Assembly (NCBI RefSeq): GCF_002746455.1 | Contig: NZ_NWUW01000014.1 | Location: forward strand, 1 to 64,000 | Reading direction: 5' to 3' | Origin: Bacillus fungorum | GTDB taxonomy: Bacteria; Bacillota; Bacilli; Bacillales; Bacillaceae_G | DNA: 64,000 nucleotides | Shown here: positions 26,601 to 35,092 of the stretch, piece after piece | Layout of the letters: every line of letters begins with the position of its first letter | How positions within the stretch are numbered: the stretch's first letter is position 1 | Made by a program: the position numbers and the translations under genes | The notes under the pieces: generated by a model | What the model saw: only the letters and a program-made list of their open reading frames with translations | Database searches by the model: none | What the model was told of the DNA's origin: nothing

Positions 26601-27876
26601 CCACAATAACTGGTTCTATAAAGTTCGGATCTTGAACATAAAAAGCTTGTAACGTATCATCATATCCAGCTAGCACTTGCACATGTGAAGCATGCTCAAT
26701 ATCTATACTTAATAATACGGGAATCCCCTGATCTAGCAGTCTCTTATAATTTTCTACATTCCCTTTAAAATAACGATATTCATAACCTAATTCTTCTAAA
26801 TAAGAAACAGTATCTGAAAACTTCGAGCCTGTCATATCGAAAATAAACTCTGCTATTTCATCTTGTGTACGTTTTTCTCCCCATAACTGCAACATCATTT
26901 CCAAACTTGTCGGTACACAATAATTATCCTTTTGTACAATGGGAACTATCGGCAGGTGAACCTTTTTTCCATTTGGATTTTTTTCTAAATTATGATATAA
27001 AGACCCTTTTAAACTTTTTTCTTCTTTTAATAACTGTTGTAAATCTACAAGTTTATTCATTTTGTAAAGCGCTTCTGCACGTAAATGTACAAAGTAAGCT
27101 TTATACGCATGATAAGGAAGCTGATTATTTATGTTATCTATTACCGCTAACATCTCTTCATACTTCCCTAAATCTAATAAATATTTTACCTTTTCAAAAT
27201 GAAAATATGGTACTTGCGGGAACTTTACAATCGCATCATCAATTAGCTCCAAAGCACGTTTTTGTTCTCCTTTATTCGCATATAACTGTGATAATAAATA
27301 GGTAGATAACTCTTCACAATCTTTATGCTGCATGCCGGCTATAAATTGTTCTTCTGCTTTCTCCCATTCACCTGTATGCATATAGACGTAGCCCCATTTA
27401 TCAAATACAGCACGTGCACTGTACTCTTCTGCTTTTTGCATATAAAAAAGGGCTTCTTCATTTCGTTTCATTTCTAACAAACATCGTACTAACGTAAAAT
27501 ATGTTTTCGCTAAAAGATCAACTTCTATTTCTTCTTTATTTACCTCTTCTAATGAGTCTTTTAACAACTGTTCTACTTCAAGTATTTTCCGCTCATCAAT
27601 TAACTCATCACAATATAAAGAGAGCGTTCTCATATTTGGAAATTTTTTATAAGCGTAGCGAATGAGGAATGAACTATATTGGTGCATAAGCCCTTCATCA
27701 GTAAGGCGTATTAATATATCAAACTCCTTATGTGAAGGAATATTAGCAAGCCAATTTTTCACATAAGATAAAGTATTCTTTTCTTTTATATATGAAATTT
27801 CATTATTTATTTCCTGTAATCCATCTATAAATCTCTTGTCTTTTAAACAAGCATCTAACTGCTTAAAATCTAGCAT
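23674..27876 (-). CDS. Very large TPR protein with embedded C39-like peptidase domain
   Basis: The 1400-residue protein is built largely of tetratricopeptide repeats (dozens of about 34 residues, e.g. NHGLILIDLERYEEAYEIF and GYVYMHTGEWEKAEEQFIAG). Near residues 305-455 it contains a papain-like fold of the peptidase C39 type: Cys320 in DNYCVPTSLEMM, His398 in EHASHVQVLAGYD and Asp in YVQDPNF. No signal peptide or membrane segment is present, so it should be cytosolic. The peptidase could process a partner held by the TPR solenoid, or be non-catalytic. The ribosome binding site GAGGTG sets ATG 27876. It is flanked by ileS and a broken methyltransferase gene, with no obvious partner. Confidence 0.85.
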   Translation of the reverse strand: MLDFKQLDACLKDKRFIDGLQEINNEISYIKEKNTLSYVKNWLANIPSHKEFDILIRLTDEGLMHQYSSFLIRYAYKKFPNMRTLSLYCDELIDERKILEVEQLLKDSLEEVNKEEIEVDLLAKTYFTLVRCLLEMKRNEEALFYMQKAEEYSARAVFDKWGYVYMHTGEWEKAEEQFIAGMQHKDCEELSTYLLSQLYANKGEQKRALELIDDAIVKFPQVPYFHFEKVKYLLDLGKYEEMLAVIDNINNQLPYHAYKAYFVHLRAEALYKMNKLVDLQQLLKEEKSLKGSLYHNLEKNPNGKKVHLPIVPIVQKDNYCVPTSLEMMLQLWGEKRTQDEIAEFIFDMTGSKFSDTVSYLEELGYEYRYFKGNVENYKRLLDQGIPVLLSIDIEHASHVQVLAGYDDTLQAFYVQDPNFIEPVIVEYSKLQEKYRYTGCLAITFVPKEKKGQLSFLNEEENHYFKSIFSLTDHLDEQDKDGIHNLVQFLKETSDNPNTWLYTVKHLDVEVDNEFILSCIEKLMKRFPSSDFVKLHGAQCFIRLQELEKAGQMLASVEKKNNRALYHLINGRYAFEQESYIEAISSFCSSLQLDADQPIAWSFLALSYMYIDQSEKALQLSQVALERSPERFTLTNHGLILIDLERYEEAYEIFNDLLKEHKNEAHVWYERARCAHHLGKLHLAIKGLKIAIHLDSNAPYIYTKLSEIYDSDLKDEESAKEILLKGIENCDDKAPLYVKLGDYHFQNDSLEEAETLYNRALEENHDDVYSHFGLTQVYMAKEQYKEAKQYILGIEKQIEKSQDFLMNAGMVLWDAEIELGGNEEGFKVALSNLESGIKQSEYNVASALDEYVNRIKGTVFVQRGIAFLRTLHKERNEISEYGCYTGILYESIGQYGQAMKRYNKAIEQKETALPYYRIGETLMALGQLTEAKQAYETCLELDGNFVGVHLQLAEIYEKEENRSKEQSHMVQAMKEEPMHINMEYLAQLSVEMSLQEELLTELEQLADEAPEIWRLDAIAYVYGAMDEIDKEQAQIEEALQLDSEHIEVLYHYAKVLVKKRNAKAIEIAMKVIQKDANNEQIFDVYVKTIEQHKKLSNIRDFLHTLKVKKAERSMAFMYAASAVTERWIERQQNEQPKKSIITRAFYRMKNRAKEISIITTIIDLYEISLKLNQKNSMAAQRFSLFYENVAMYKEAIDVLQTSLENKWDYDVAKQLVNLFMACEEEDMLRDASELTKQMVRELPDDYDTLLLQAQVFFKIGEERKAEKITLQLMEQTPFVSRAFLALGEMYQSQERFEEAIHVLENASIHHPNEAAILLSLASSYHGAGQTLKAEKITNDVLTIDASDLLARYDRACYLAQLNRIEEAKQELEIVLREDESRFFAELIEEDEDLAGIQEFKK

Positions 27877-28202
27877 GTATTCACCTCGAATATTTATTTA
27901 AACTGCTACTTGCTTAGATTTTACACATCATATAGTAGGTATTCAACTAAAATCTCCTATAATGGATGGTATTATTTAATATTATTTGAATTTATAACAA
28001 AATATAGTAAATTTGATTGTTTTTCTCTGTATTTTGTTTGATTATATGTGATAACGTAACATGCGGATCTTATCTTTTGTAAGTTCAAATCAGTACATAA
28101 AATTATATCGGTGATTTTACGGTGATATCGACTTACCGACTAAAAATGTAAATCCTCAACACATTGCTACCTTTTAACATACTATTTCCCCAAATGTAAT
28201 TT
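27877..28202. other. AT-rich intergenic DNA upstream of the TPR gene
   Basis: About 325 bp without a supported gene. It should carry the promoter of the TPR gene on the minus strand. No terminator, repeat or riboswitch pattern was recognised. Confidence 0.4.
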
Positions 28203-29093
28203 TCATATTTGGAGCATATATAAAGAGGAATATAGATGAAATGCTTTAAAAAATTGTAGTTCAGCTTCGTATTGAGTTAGCGCATCATCATATGTTAATC
28301 CTCTAACCATTAAACATTCTATAAATTGCTGTTTATCACCTGGATTTCCCGCAATCCCCTCTTCCTTTAATGAATGATACAACTTTTGTTTATCATTATG
28401 ATGCATATTAAAATCTAAAAAGTTCACTTTATCACTCACTCTACATTCAATATTTTTTACGCCTAGTTCACTTAAAAAGATCGGTATTTTCATACCAATA
28501 TTTCCATCTTTTCCGCTTCTCTGTGTGTCACTTTCAAATAACTTCTGCAAAACACCTAGCCTCATAATTTCCGATTGATTCTCTCCTTCTAAAGAGTATG
28601 AAGACATATTTGATATCCAATGTGGTTCAAAACAGATTATTTTTCCGCCCTTTTTAACTGAATGCATCATTTTTTGTAGCATCGTTTTTGGTGAACTCAT
28701 ATGTAACAAGAAAGCATGACAAATTGCTATATCGTATTTATCGTTTAATTGAATTTCTGTAGCATCTCCTTCAAGAAATTGTGAGTCATACGGAAGTAAA
28801 CGAAACAACTCTCTCGCTTCAGCTAGTAATGTTCCCCCGCTATCAATACCTGTATACTTTGATCCTTTTGGAAGGAGTGGCATTAATACTAAGCCTCAAT
28901 AACCATATCCACAGCCGTAATCAACGATATGTACCGGCTTAGTAATCTTCCAAACTGTATTTACTAAAAAGCTTACATAATTGTCGTTGTAATATAAATC
29001 TCTTGTATTTTTTAAATATGTTAGTTTACTGTTCCAGTCGTATGTTTCCAAGTTTAACGCTTCCTTTTTATATATGACATTACAATTCTCCAT
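28203..29093 (-). pseudogene. SAM-dependent methyltransferase, split by an in-frame stop
   Basis: The frame from ATG 29093 reads a class I methyltransferase to the SAM-binding motif VDYGCGYGY, where TGA at 28898-28896 interrupts it. It then continues in the same frame (GLVLMPLLPKGSKYTGIDSG, AICHAFLLHMSSPKTML) to 28203. TGG (Trp) to TGA is the simplest explanation, because YGYWGL is the expected motif. The intact protein would be about 296 residues. A downstream ATG at 28883 could restart translation but would lack the SAM-binding loop. Confidence 0.82.
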
Positions 29094-29183
29094 TTAATAC
29101 GGACATTCCTACACCTGAAACAATTCTAGAAAAGTTTAGGTGTAATAAAATAATACTTTTGCTTTCACATTTTCTATAAAAAT

Positions 29184-29223
29184 AAATAGGTATACATATC
29201 TACTATGATACGTATACCTATTT
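29184..29223. terminator. Intrinsic terminator of argS
   Basis: AAATAGGTATAC pairs with GTATACCTATTT across a 16-base loop just beyond the argS stop. Confidence 0.7.
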
Positions 29224-29226
29224 GTG

Positions 29227-30915
29227 TTACATCTCCTCAGGTGCCTCCACTCCAAGTAAACGTAATCCCTCTTTTAATACAACCGTCACAGCATACACTA
29301 ATGCCAGTCTGCTGTCTTTCTCTTCGCTCTCTTCCAATATACGCACATTTCCATAATATTTATTGAACGATTGTGCTACATCTAATACGTATTTCGAAAT
29401 AACCGATGGCTCATTTTTGTTGAAGGCTGCTTCAATTACTTGTGGGAATTTATTAAGTAATTTTACGACGCTCCAGCTATGATCATCTTTTAATGCATAC
29501 GTACACGTTTCAAATTCTACACTTTCTTTTCTTAAAATAGAGCAAGCACGTGCATGTGTGTACTGTACATATGGTCCTGTTTCACCTTCAAATTTCAGCA
29601 TGTTTTCTAATGAGAATTCAATATTATGCATACGCTCATTTTTCAAATCATGGAAAATAACTGCCCCTACACCAACTTGCTTTGCTACTTCTTCTTTCTG
29701 CTTTAAGTCTGGATTTTTCTCTTCAATATTTTGTTTAGCAAGTTCGATTGCTTCCTCAAGTACTTCTTCGAGTAAAATAACTCTTCCTTTACGTGTCGAC
29801 ATTTTCTTACCATCGTTTAAAATGAAGCCAAACGGTACATGTTCCATGCCGTCAACCCAAGTGTAGCCAAGCTTTTTTAATACAGTGAAAAATTGATTGA
29901 AGTGTAAACTTTGTTCTGGGCCAACTACGTATAACGCTTTATCAAATGCATATGTGTTTTGACGATATAGTGCTGCCGTTAAGTCACGTGTTGCGTAAAT
30001 CGTCGCACCATCTGATTTTCTAATTAAGCAAGGCGGCATTCCCTCTTCTTCTAAATTAACGACTAACGCGCCTTCTGACTCTTCAAGCAAATCATGGTCC
30101 TCTAAAATCCCAATAAAGTCTTCCATTAAGTTATTATAAAAAGCTTCTCCTTGAAAATTAGTAAATTCTACACCGAGAAGTTCATAAATACGAGAAAATT
30201 CTTTTAAGGATTCGTGACGGAACCAATTCCAAAGCTCGACTGCTTCTTCATCACCTTCTTCTAATTTCTTAAACCAAGCGCGTCCATCCTCTTCTAGTTC
30301 TTTGTCGTCTTTTACCTCATCGTGGAATTGAACATATAACTTAAATAGTCCACGTATTGGATCCTCTTTAACTACTGCTCCATTTCCCCATTTTTTATAG
30401 GCGGTAATTAACTTTCCAAACTGTGTTCCCCAATCCCCAATATAATTAATCCCTACAACTTCATAGCCACATTTTTCAGCGATATGTTTCAATGAATTTC
30501 CAATCATTGTAGAACGTAAATGCCCCATTGAAAAAGGTTTCGCGATATTAGGAGAGGAATAATCGATAACGACCGTTTTTTCACATCCAAAATGATTTTG
30601 ACCGTACTCTTCTTTCTCCGCTAAAACCGTTTTTAATACTGCATCACTTACAGTTTCACGATTGAAAAATACATTTACGTAAGGACCAACAGCCTCTACT
30701 TTCGTAAAAAATGGATCCCTTAATTTCTCCGCAACTTCCTTTGCGATAATTGCTGGCGATTTTTTATATTGCTTCGCTAGTGAAAAACATGGAAACGCTG
30801 CATCTCCGAATTCATCTTGTTTCGGTGTTTCAATTAAATCTAAAATTTGATTTTGCGTTAATTCATGCGTAAAAATATTGGATAAACTTTTCGCAAAATA
30901 CATTTTATAATCCAT
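29227..30915 (-). CDS. argS: Arginyl-tRNA synthetase
   Basis: This 562-residue class I synthetase has the N-terminal Add1 domain, the HIGH box as FSMGHLRST (around residue 130) and a KMSTRKG signature in NDGKKMSTRKGRVILLEE. The ALPHA-type anticodon domain ends the protein. It is controlled by a T-box with a CGC (Arg) specifier. AAGGAGG precedes ATG 30915. A second argS copy may exist elsewhere in the genome; that cannot be checked here. Confidence 0.92.
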   Translation of the reverse strand: MDYKMYFAKSLSNIFTHELTQNQILDLIETPKQDEFGDAAFPCFSLAKQYKKSPAIIAKEVAEKLRDPFFTKVEAVGPYVNVFFNRETVSDAVLKTVLAEKEEYGQNHFGCEKTVVIDYSSPNIAKPFSMGHLRSTMIGNSLKHIAEKCGYEVVGINYIGDWGTQFGKLITAYKKWGNGAVVKEDPIRGLFKLYVQFHDEVKDDKELEEDGRAWFKKLEEGDEEAVELWNWFRHESLKEFSRIYELLGVEFTNFQGEAFYNNLMEDFIGILEDHDLLEESEGALVVNLEEEGMPPCLIRKSDGATIYATRDLTAALYRQNTYAFDKALYVVGPEQSLHFNQFFTVLKKLGYTWVDGMEHVPFGFILNDGKKMSTRKGRVILLEEVLEEAIELAKQNIEEKNPDLKQKEEVAKQVGVGAVIFHDLKNERMHNIEFSLENMLKFEGETGPYVQYTHARACSILRKESVEFETCTYALKDDHSWSVVKLLNKFPQVIEAAFNKNEPSVISKYVLDVAQSFNKYYGNVRILEESEEKDSRLALVYAVTVVLKEGLRLLGVEAPEEM

Positions 30916-30942
30916 ACTACAACCTCCTTATTTTTTAAACAC

Positions 30943-31180
30943 AAAAAACTCGTCTCTATATAAGAGACGAGTTTTAACCCGTGGTACCACCCTTGTTGTT
31001 CATTACGAACCACTTTCCCGTTTATAACGAGGACAGGGGGCCTCGGCTTACTCTACTATTCGTTCAAGAAGCATCTCCGAAGTGCGCTTCATCTTTTCCT
31101 TCCGTACTAGGCTCACACCATCCCTAGCTCGCTTTCCTTCTAAAAAAGACTACTCTCTTCATCTCAGACAGTTATATTTA
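30943..31180 (-). promoter_or_regulatory. T-box riboswitch leader of argS (specifier CGC, Arg)
   Basis: AGGGTGGTACCACGGG (about 30978-30993) is a T-box with CACGG in place of the usual CGCGG. The terminator hairpin (30943-30976) pairs AAACTCGTCTCT with AGAGACGAGTTTT. The specifier loop TGAAGCGCACTTC places CGC at 31086-31084 in the GAA-N-codon-A pattern, closed by CTTC/GAAG pairs. Confidence 0.9.
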
Positions 31181-31215
31181 ATTAATTATTGCTTATTATA
31201 CATCTTTTCAAACAA

Positions 31216-31992
31216 TTAGCAAGGGTCAATTACACCAAAGTGGAACTTAGCACTTTTTCTTTTGTATACGTGAAAATTATGTTTTTCAAATCTAGAACTA
31301 CGGAAATGATCTTTCAGAACGACACGCTTTCTCGCCACACGCTTCGCTTCTGCAATTGTTTCGTCAGTAATATCATGATACAAAGCGAAATGTTTTAATC
31401 CTTTAATTCCATCTGATTCTATAACAGTTTCTTCAAACATTGGATCAAGGTAAACGACATCATAACTATTATCTTCACATTGTTTTAAAAATGCGACATG
31501 CTCCGTTTGCTTTACATCAATTCGTTGCATTGCTTTATCAATTTCAGAGACGGATGAAGACCATGTTTCCAAACCATTTCCCATGATATAAGCCATATAT
31601 TTGTTTCCTTCAAGTCCTGTTACTTTTCCTCTTTCACCAACAATATAACTAGCTACAATACTATCTGATGCCATACCGAGCGTACAATCTAACACTGTCA
31701 TTCCGCTCTCTAATTTAGCAGCTTGTACAAATGGATCGTGTTCTCCGCGCATTAATCTTTTCACACGAAACATCGCTGAGTTCGGATGAAAGAAAAACGA
31801 TTCTTCCGTACCTTTCGGATAAATGGCTAATCGGTTTTTCCCTACAACAAGCACATCTTGTTCATACTGTTCATGCAGTTTATGTACTGGTATGTCATTA
31901 CGTATAACGAAATTACTATTTAATTCTGCTGCTACCTGCTTTGCATAATCTGTCATTTCTTTGTTTGTTCTTCCAGCTGTTGTTACTATCAT
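31216..31992 (-). CDS. Class I SAM-dependent methyltransferase, YpiP/RsmJ-like
   Basis: The 258-residue protein has the SAM-binding motif TVLDCTLGMASDS (around residue 100) and the catalytic-type DVVYLDPMFEE (around 176), as in RsmJ-like methyltransferases and B. subtilis YpiP. The DPMF motif suggests N-methylation of guanine in rRNA, but the substrate is not established for the Bacillus branch. Start ATG 31992 has AGAGGTG upstream. The gene lies 50 bp after brxA on the same strand, separated by a weak hairpin (32008-32040). Confidence 0.8.
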   Translation of the reverse strand: MIVTTAGRTNKEMTDYAKQVAAELNSNFVIRNDIPVHKLHEQYEQDVLVVGKNRLAIYPKGTEESFFFHPNSAMFRVKRLMRGEHDPFVQAAKLESGMTVLDCTLGMASDSIVASYIVGERGKVTGLEGNKYMAYIMGNGLETWSSSVSEIDKAMQRIDVKQTEHVAFLKQCEDNSYDVVYLDPMFEETVIESDGIKGLKHFALYHDITDETIAEAKRVARKRVVLKDHFRSSRFEKHNFHVYKRKSAKFHFGVIDPC

Positions 31993-32007
31993 TATTTCAC
32001 CTCTATA

Positions 32008-32040
32008 TAAAGAAAAGAGGGAGATTTACTCTCCCCCTTC
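32008..32040 (-). terminator. Weak hairpin after brxA
   Basis: GGGGGAGAGTAAATCTCCC followed by TCTTTTC on the minus strand. It may reduce readthrough into the methyltransferase gene. Confidence 0.45.
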
Positions 32041-32041
32041 T

Positions 32042-32476
32042 TTAGCAATTCTTTTCGAAAGCTTGTTCTAAGTTCGTAATAATTTCGTCCATAGTTGCAC
32101 CTTCAATTTCATGACGGTGAATGAAGTGAACAACTTCTTTTCCTTTTAATAATGCCATAGATGGTGAAGATGGAGGAATTTCTCCAAAGTATTCACGCAT
32201 TTTTGCAGTAGCATCTTTATCTTGACCTGCGAATACAGTTACAAGATGATCAGGTTGTTTTTCAGCACGAACAACTGCTTGACCTGCTGATGGACGTGCT
32301 AAACCAGCTGCACAACCACAAACAGAGTTTACAACTACTAAAGTTGTACCTGTTACTTTTTCCATAAATTCTGTTACAGCTTCTTCTGTAGTTAATTCTT
32401 CAAACCCAGAACGCACTAATTCTTGACGCATTGGGATTACCATTTGGCGCATGTATTCTTCATAAGCATTTGACAT
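32042..32476 (-). CDS. brxA: Bacilliredoxin BrxA
   Basis: The 144-residue thioredoxin-fold protein closely matches B. subtilis BrxA (YphP), starting MSNAYEEYMRQMVIPMRQEL. The active site is VVNSVCGCAAGLARP (CGC). Bacilliredoxins remove bacillithiol from S-bacillithiolated proteins after oxidative or hypochlorite stress. GGAGAG upstream sets ATG 32476. It clusters with a DCC thiol protein and CvfC, as in related genomes. Confidence 0.9.
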   Translation of the reverse strand: MSNAYEEYMRQMVIPMRQELVRSGFEELTTEEAVTEFMEKVTGTTLVVVNSVCGCAAGLARPSAGQAVVRAEKQPDHLVTVFAGQDKDATAKMREYFGEIPPSSPSMALLKGKEVVHFIHRHEIEGATMDEIITNLEQAFEKNC

Positions 32477-32559
32477 CTTGTAATCTCTCCTTCAACTTTC
32501 ATTCCAAATTCATCATATCACGCTCTATTAATAGGTGCAAAAGAAAGATAACGATGATT

Positions 32560-32943
32560 TCATTTTTTTGGAGGAATTTCACAAACCCCTTCACGGCAAT
32601 GTCCAACTGGGACAAGTTTTCTATTGTTAGCAATATAATCGTATACTTTACTTCCAAATCCAAGTATGATAGATAGCTTTATAAAAGGAACGGCAAACCA
32701 ATAAGAGGGAACGGACTTTGCTAATACATGTATGCTATGAATTCCGTCATACCATTTATTATTTTTTAAAATGTACAATCTTTGTTCCATCTTACTTTGT
32801 AGTTCTTGAGAAAGTTCATACCTCTCAACTACATCTTCATCCCGAAATGAAACAAATTTCATCTTACCCTTTTTATCTAATTTTTTCGTACGTTCTGCAA
32901 CTGCCGTACACATCGGGCACCAGCTATCATAGAAAACAATCAT
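32560..32943 (-). CDS. DCC family thiol-disulfide oxidoreductase-like protein (DUF393)
   Basis: The 127-residue protein begins MIVFYDSWCPMCTAVAERTK, the DCC-family FYDxxCxxC thioredoxin-like active site. A hydrophobic stretch SYWFAVPFIKLSIILGFGS follows near residue 80. It ends with CREGVCEIPPKK, an extra Cys pair. The redox partner is unknown. It is separated from the CvfC gene by only three bases, so the two are co-transcribed. Confidence 0.85.
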   Translation of the reverse strand: MIVFYDSWCPMCTAVAERTKKLDKKGKMKFVSFRDEDVVERYELSQELQSKMEQRLYILKNNKWYDGIHSIHVLAKSVPSYWFAVPFIKLSIILGFGSKVYDYIANNRKLVPVGHCREGVCEIPPKK

Positions 32944-32946
32944 ACA

Positions 32947-34074
32947 TTATTCCCCTTTACGAGACTCCGTCATTTGTTTCCATACAGAACCTTTTGCTTC
33001 TTCTCCGCCTTCAATACGCTCTAATGCTAGACGTGCTTGCATCGCTACTTCAAACTCTGGATCATCTTGCGCTGCTTTTAATGCTGGAATCGCACTTTCA
33101 TCTCCAAGTTCAAATAAGAACATAGCTGCACGCCAGCGTACTAATTTACTTGAATCTTTCAGAGATTTAATCATAACAAACATCGCTGCTGGATCACCTA
33201 CATCTGATAAGCAATCGCCAGCTGTACGGCGAACACTTACTGAACGATCTAATAACGCTTTATATAATAACGGCAATACTTCATCACCTTTTACCATACC
33301 TAAATACGCTGTTGCTAAACGGCGGATTGAAACTTTTTCATCATCTAACGCCATCTTCAACACTGGAACATCTTCTTCAGTAGGATCCATTTGTTCTAAT
33401 GCTGCAAAACGATTTTTCCAGTCAGCATCTTTCATCATCTCTTCTGTTACTTTATATGGCTCACGCTTTTGAATCGTTACTTCAACAGCACCTGCTTGAT
33501 TTAATAATTCTTTAACCGTTTCATTTACACGTTCTTCTGAATAAGCAGCAACAATCTCTTCTACTACTTCTTTCCCGATTTCTTCAAAATTACCGTAACG
33601 TGTACTTTGTTCCACCCATTTACGTTCTTTTACAACGTTTGGTGCAGACATTTGAACTTTCATAATCGATTCTTTAAAACGATCGGGTAAACCAACACGT
33701 TCTTCCGATGTTCCATCTGTTAACTTTACTTGCATTGGAATTGTAAAGAACATTTGAACAAACACTTTCACTTCCCCAAAATGAGCAAGTTGTTGTTCTT
33801 CACTTTCTTCTACTACCTCTTCGCCGAAAACAGCACGAACTTGTTGTAATAAAACTTTCCAGTCATACTTCGCATTTCGCTCCACTGCTAAAAAGTCGGC
33901 TACATGATATACACCTTTAATGCCTTCAATTTTCAAAATTTCTTGCACTTGCATTGGTGCTTGTTCTTTATTTTCATTTGTATAATTATTACGCGCTCCT
34001 GATGGTAATACTTCATTCAAAATAACTTTCATTGTATTTGGACTTGGCGTCGGTTCAATTGCTTTAATCTTCAC
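32947..34074 (-). CDS. Conserved virulence factor C family protein (CvfC/YpgR): Nfu-N domain plus HEAT repeats
   Basis: The 375-residue protein has an N-terminal Nfu/NifU-N-type domain (residues 1-85, EPTPSPNTMKVILNEVLPSG and GIKGVYHVADFLAVERN). From residue 240 it has HEAT/PBS-lyase-type repeats (PVLKMALDDEKVSIRRLATA; PLLYKALLDRSVSVRRTAGD). In Staphylococcus aureus CvfC affects virulence and haemolysin production by an unknown mechanism. It starts at ATG 34074 with GGAG upstream. Confidence 0.88.
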   Translation of the reverse strand: MKIKAIEPTPSPNTMKVILNEVLPSGARNNYTNENKEQAPMQVQEILKIEGIKGVYHVADFLAVERNAKYDWKVLLQQVRAVFGEEVVEESEEQQLAHFGEVKVFVQMFFTIPMQVKLTDGTSEERVGLPDRFKESIMKVQMSAPNVVKERKWVEQSTRYGNFEEIGKEVVEEIVAAYSEERVNETVKELLNQAGAVEVTIQKREPYKVTEEMMKDADWKNRFAALEQMDPTEEDVPVLKMALDDEKVSIRRLATAYLGMVKGDEVLPLLYKALLDRSVSVRRTAGDCLSDVGDPAAMFVMIKSLKDSSKLVRWRAAMFLFELGDESAIPALKAAQDDPEFEVAMQARLALERIEGGEEAKGSVWKQMTESRKGE

Positions 34075-34222
34075 GTAAAAAACTCTCCTTTATTGCGTGT
34101 TCTTACGTGTATTGTAACATGTTCCACCTCTCTAAACCTACTCGGATGCTTTATTTTGCTGATTTCTTTCCATCTTCATACTTTTTCATTCTCTCCCCAC
34201 CTAATTCTCCCAAACTTATTTT

Positions 34223-34573
34223 TTAAAGCCCCATCTTATCGCGCTGCCCCTCCAGCCTTCTATCCAAAAATGTAATACTCTCAATCACAACCTCCGTTCT
34301 ATATATTCTCTTTCCTTGATTATCATCGTAATTACTCGTATGAATACGCCCATTAATTCCAACAAGTGAGCCCTTTGTACAGTATTCTGATACATTTTCA
34401 GCGGATCTTCGCCATATCTGACAATTTATAAAATCTACTTGTTGTTCACCTAAACTATTTCGAAAACCTCTATTCACCGCAACACATATTCGTGCATAAG
34501 CGACGCCTTGCTTTGTGTAGTATAATTCTGGCTCCTTTGTCAATCTACCGATTAATACAACTCGATTCATCAT
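34223..34573 (-). CDS. ssbB: Single-stranded DNA-binding protein (short, competence type)
   Basis: The 116-residue OB-fold protein (MMNRVVLIGRLTKEPELYYT, FINCQIWRRSAENVSEY, RIYRTEVVIESITFLD) lacks the acidic C-terminal tail of SsbA, like B. subtilis SsbB (YwpH), which binds incoming DNA during competence. AGGTGG is 8 bases upstream of ATG 34573; an ATG three bases later is possible. No competence box was identified. Confidence 0.82.
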   Translation of the reverse strand: MMNRVVLIGRLTKEPELYYTKQGVAYARICVAVNRGFRNSLGEQQVDFINCQIWRRSAENVSEYCTKGSLVGINGRIHTSNYDDNQGKRIYRTEVVIESITFLDRRLEGQRDKMGL

Positions 34574-34687
34574 AAGTTATACCACCTCACATATTTTTCT
34601 TTATTGTAAAGAAAAATGTGTGAAGGGTAAAAAGCGTAAAATAGTATATTTTAAAATAAAAAATATATTATTTTATCTTGTAAAAAC

Positions 34688-34730
34688 AAAAAAGAAACCT
34701 TACATATTTTAAAGATGTAAGGTTTCAAAA
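34688..34730 (-). terminator. Intrinsic terminator
   Basis: GAAACCTTACAT pairs with ATGTAAGGTTTC, with a T run on the minus strand, after the small DUF4318-like gene. Confidence 0.8.
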
Positions 34731-34731
34731 T

Positions 34732-34986
34732 TTATACTTCACTGCAAGATATGTAATAGCCTCCACGAGCCATCTTTATCTCAACGCGATACATTACATT
34801 TTCTAAGTAAAAAGTAATCGGTTTAACTTTACTCTCAAATTTTAGTCTTTCATTACATTCAGCCGCATATCCTTCTATTGCTGAAGTAATAACTTCTGAT
34901 GATGGATACGTTAAAGCATCTTCTAGTTCTATGAAAAAACTTTTAGAAAATAGTTTTTTCATAATTCCTTTCTTCTCTTTCATCAT
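34732..34986 (-). CDS. Small protein, DUF4318-like
   Basis: The 84-residue cytosolic protein begins MMKEKKGIMKKLFSKSFFIE and contains LEDALTYPSSEVITSAIEGY; the pattern recalls DUF4318 proteins of bacilli. It has no membrane segment or metal site. The function is unknown. AAAGGGGG upstream of ATG 34986 is strong. Confidence 0.6.
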   Translation of the reverse strand: MMKEKKGIMKKLFSKSFFIELEDALTYPSSEVITSAIEGYAAECNERLKFESKVKPITFYLENVMYRVEIKMARGGYYISCSEV

Positions 34987-35055
34987 ATTCCATCCCCCTT
35001 TAACTCAAGTTACTAACATCCATATTATACCATATCATCAATTTATCTTTAAAAA

Positions 35056-35092
35056 CAAAAAAATCCTGCATTTTTCATGCAGGATTTTTTAT
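35056..35092. terminator. Intrinsic terminator
   Basis: AAAATCCTGCA pairs with TGCAGGATTTT, ending the Bax-inhibitor-like gene on the minus strand. Confidence 0.85.
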
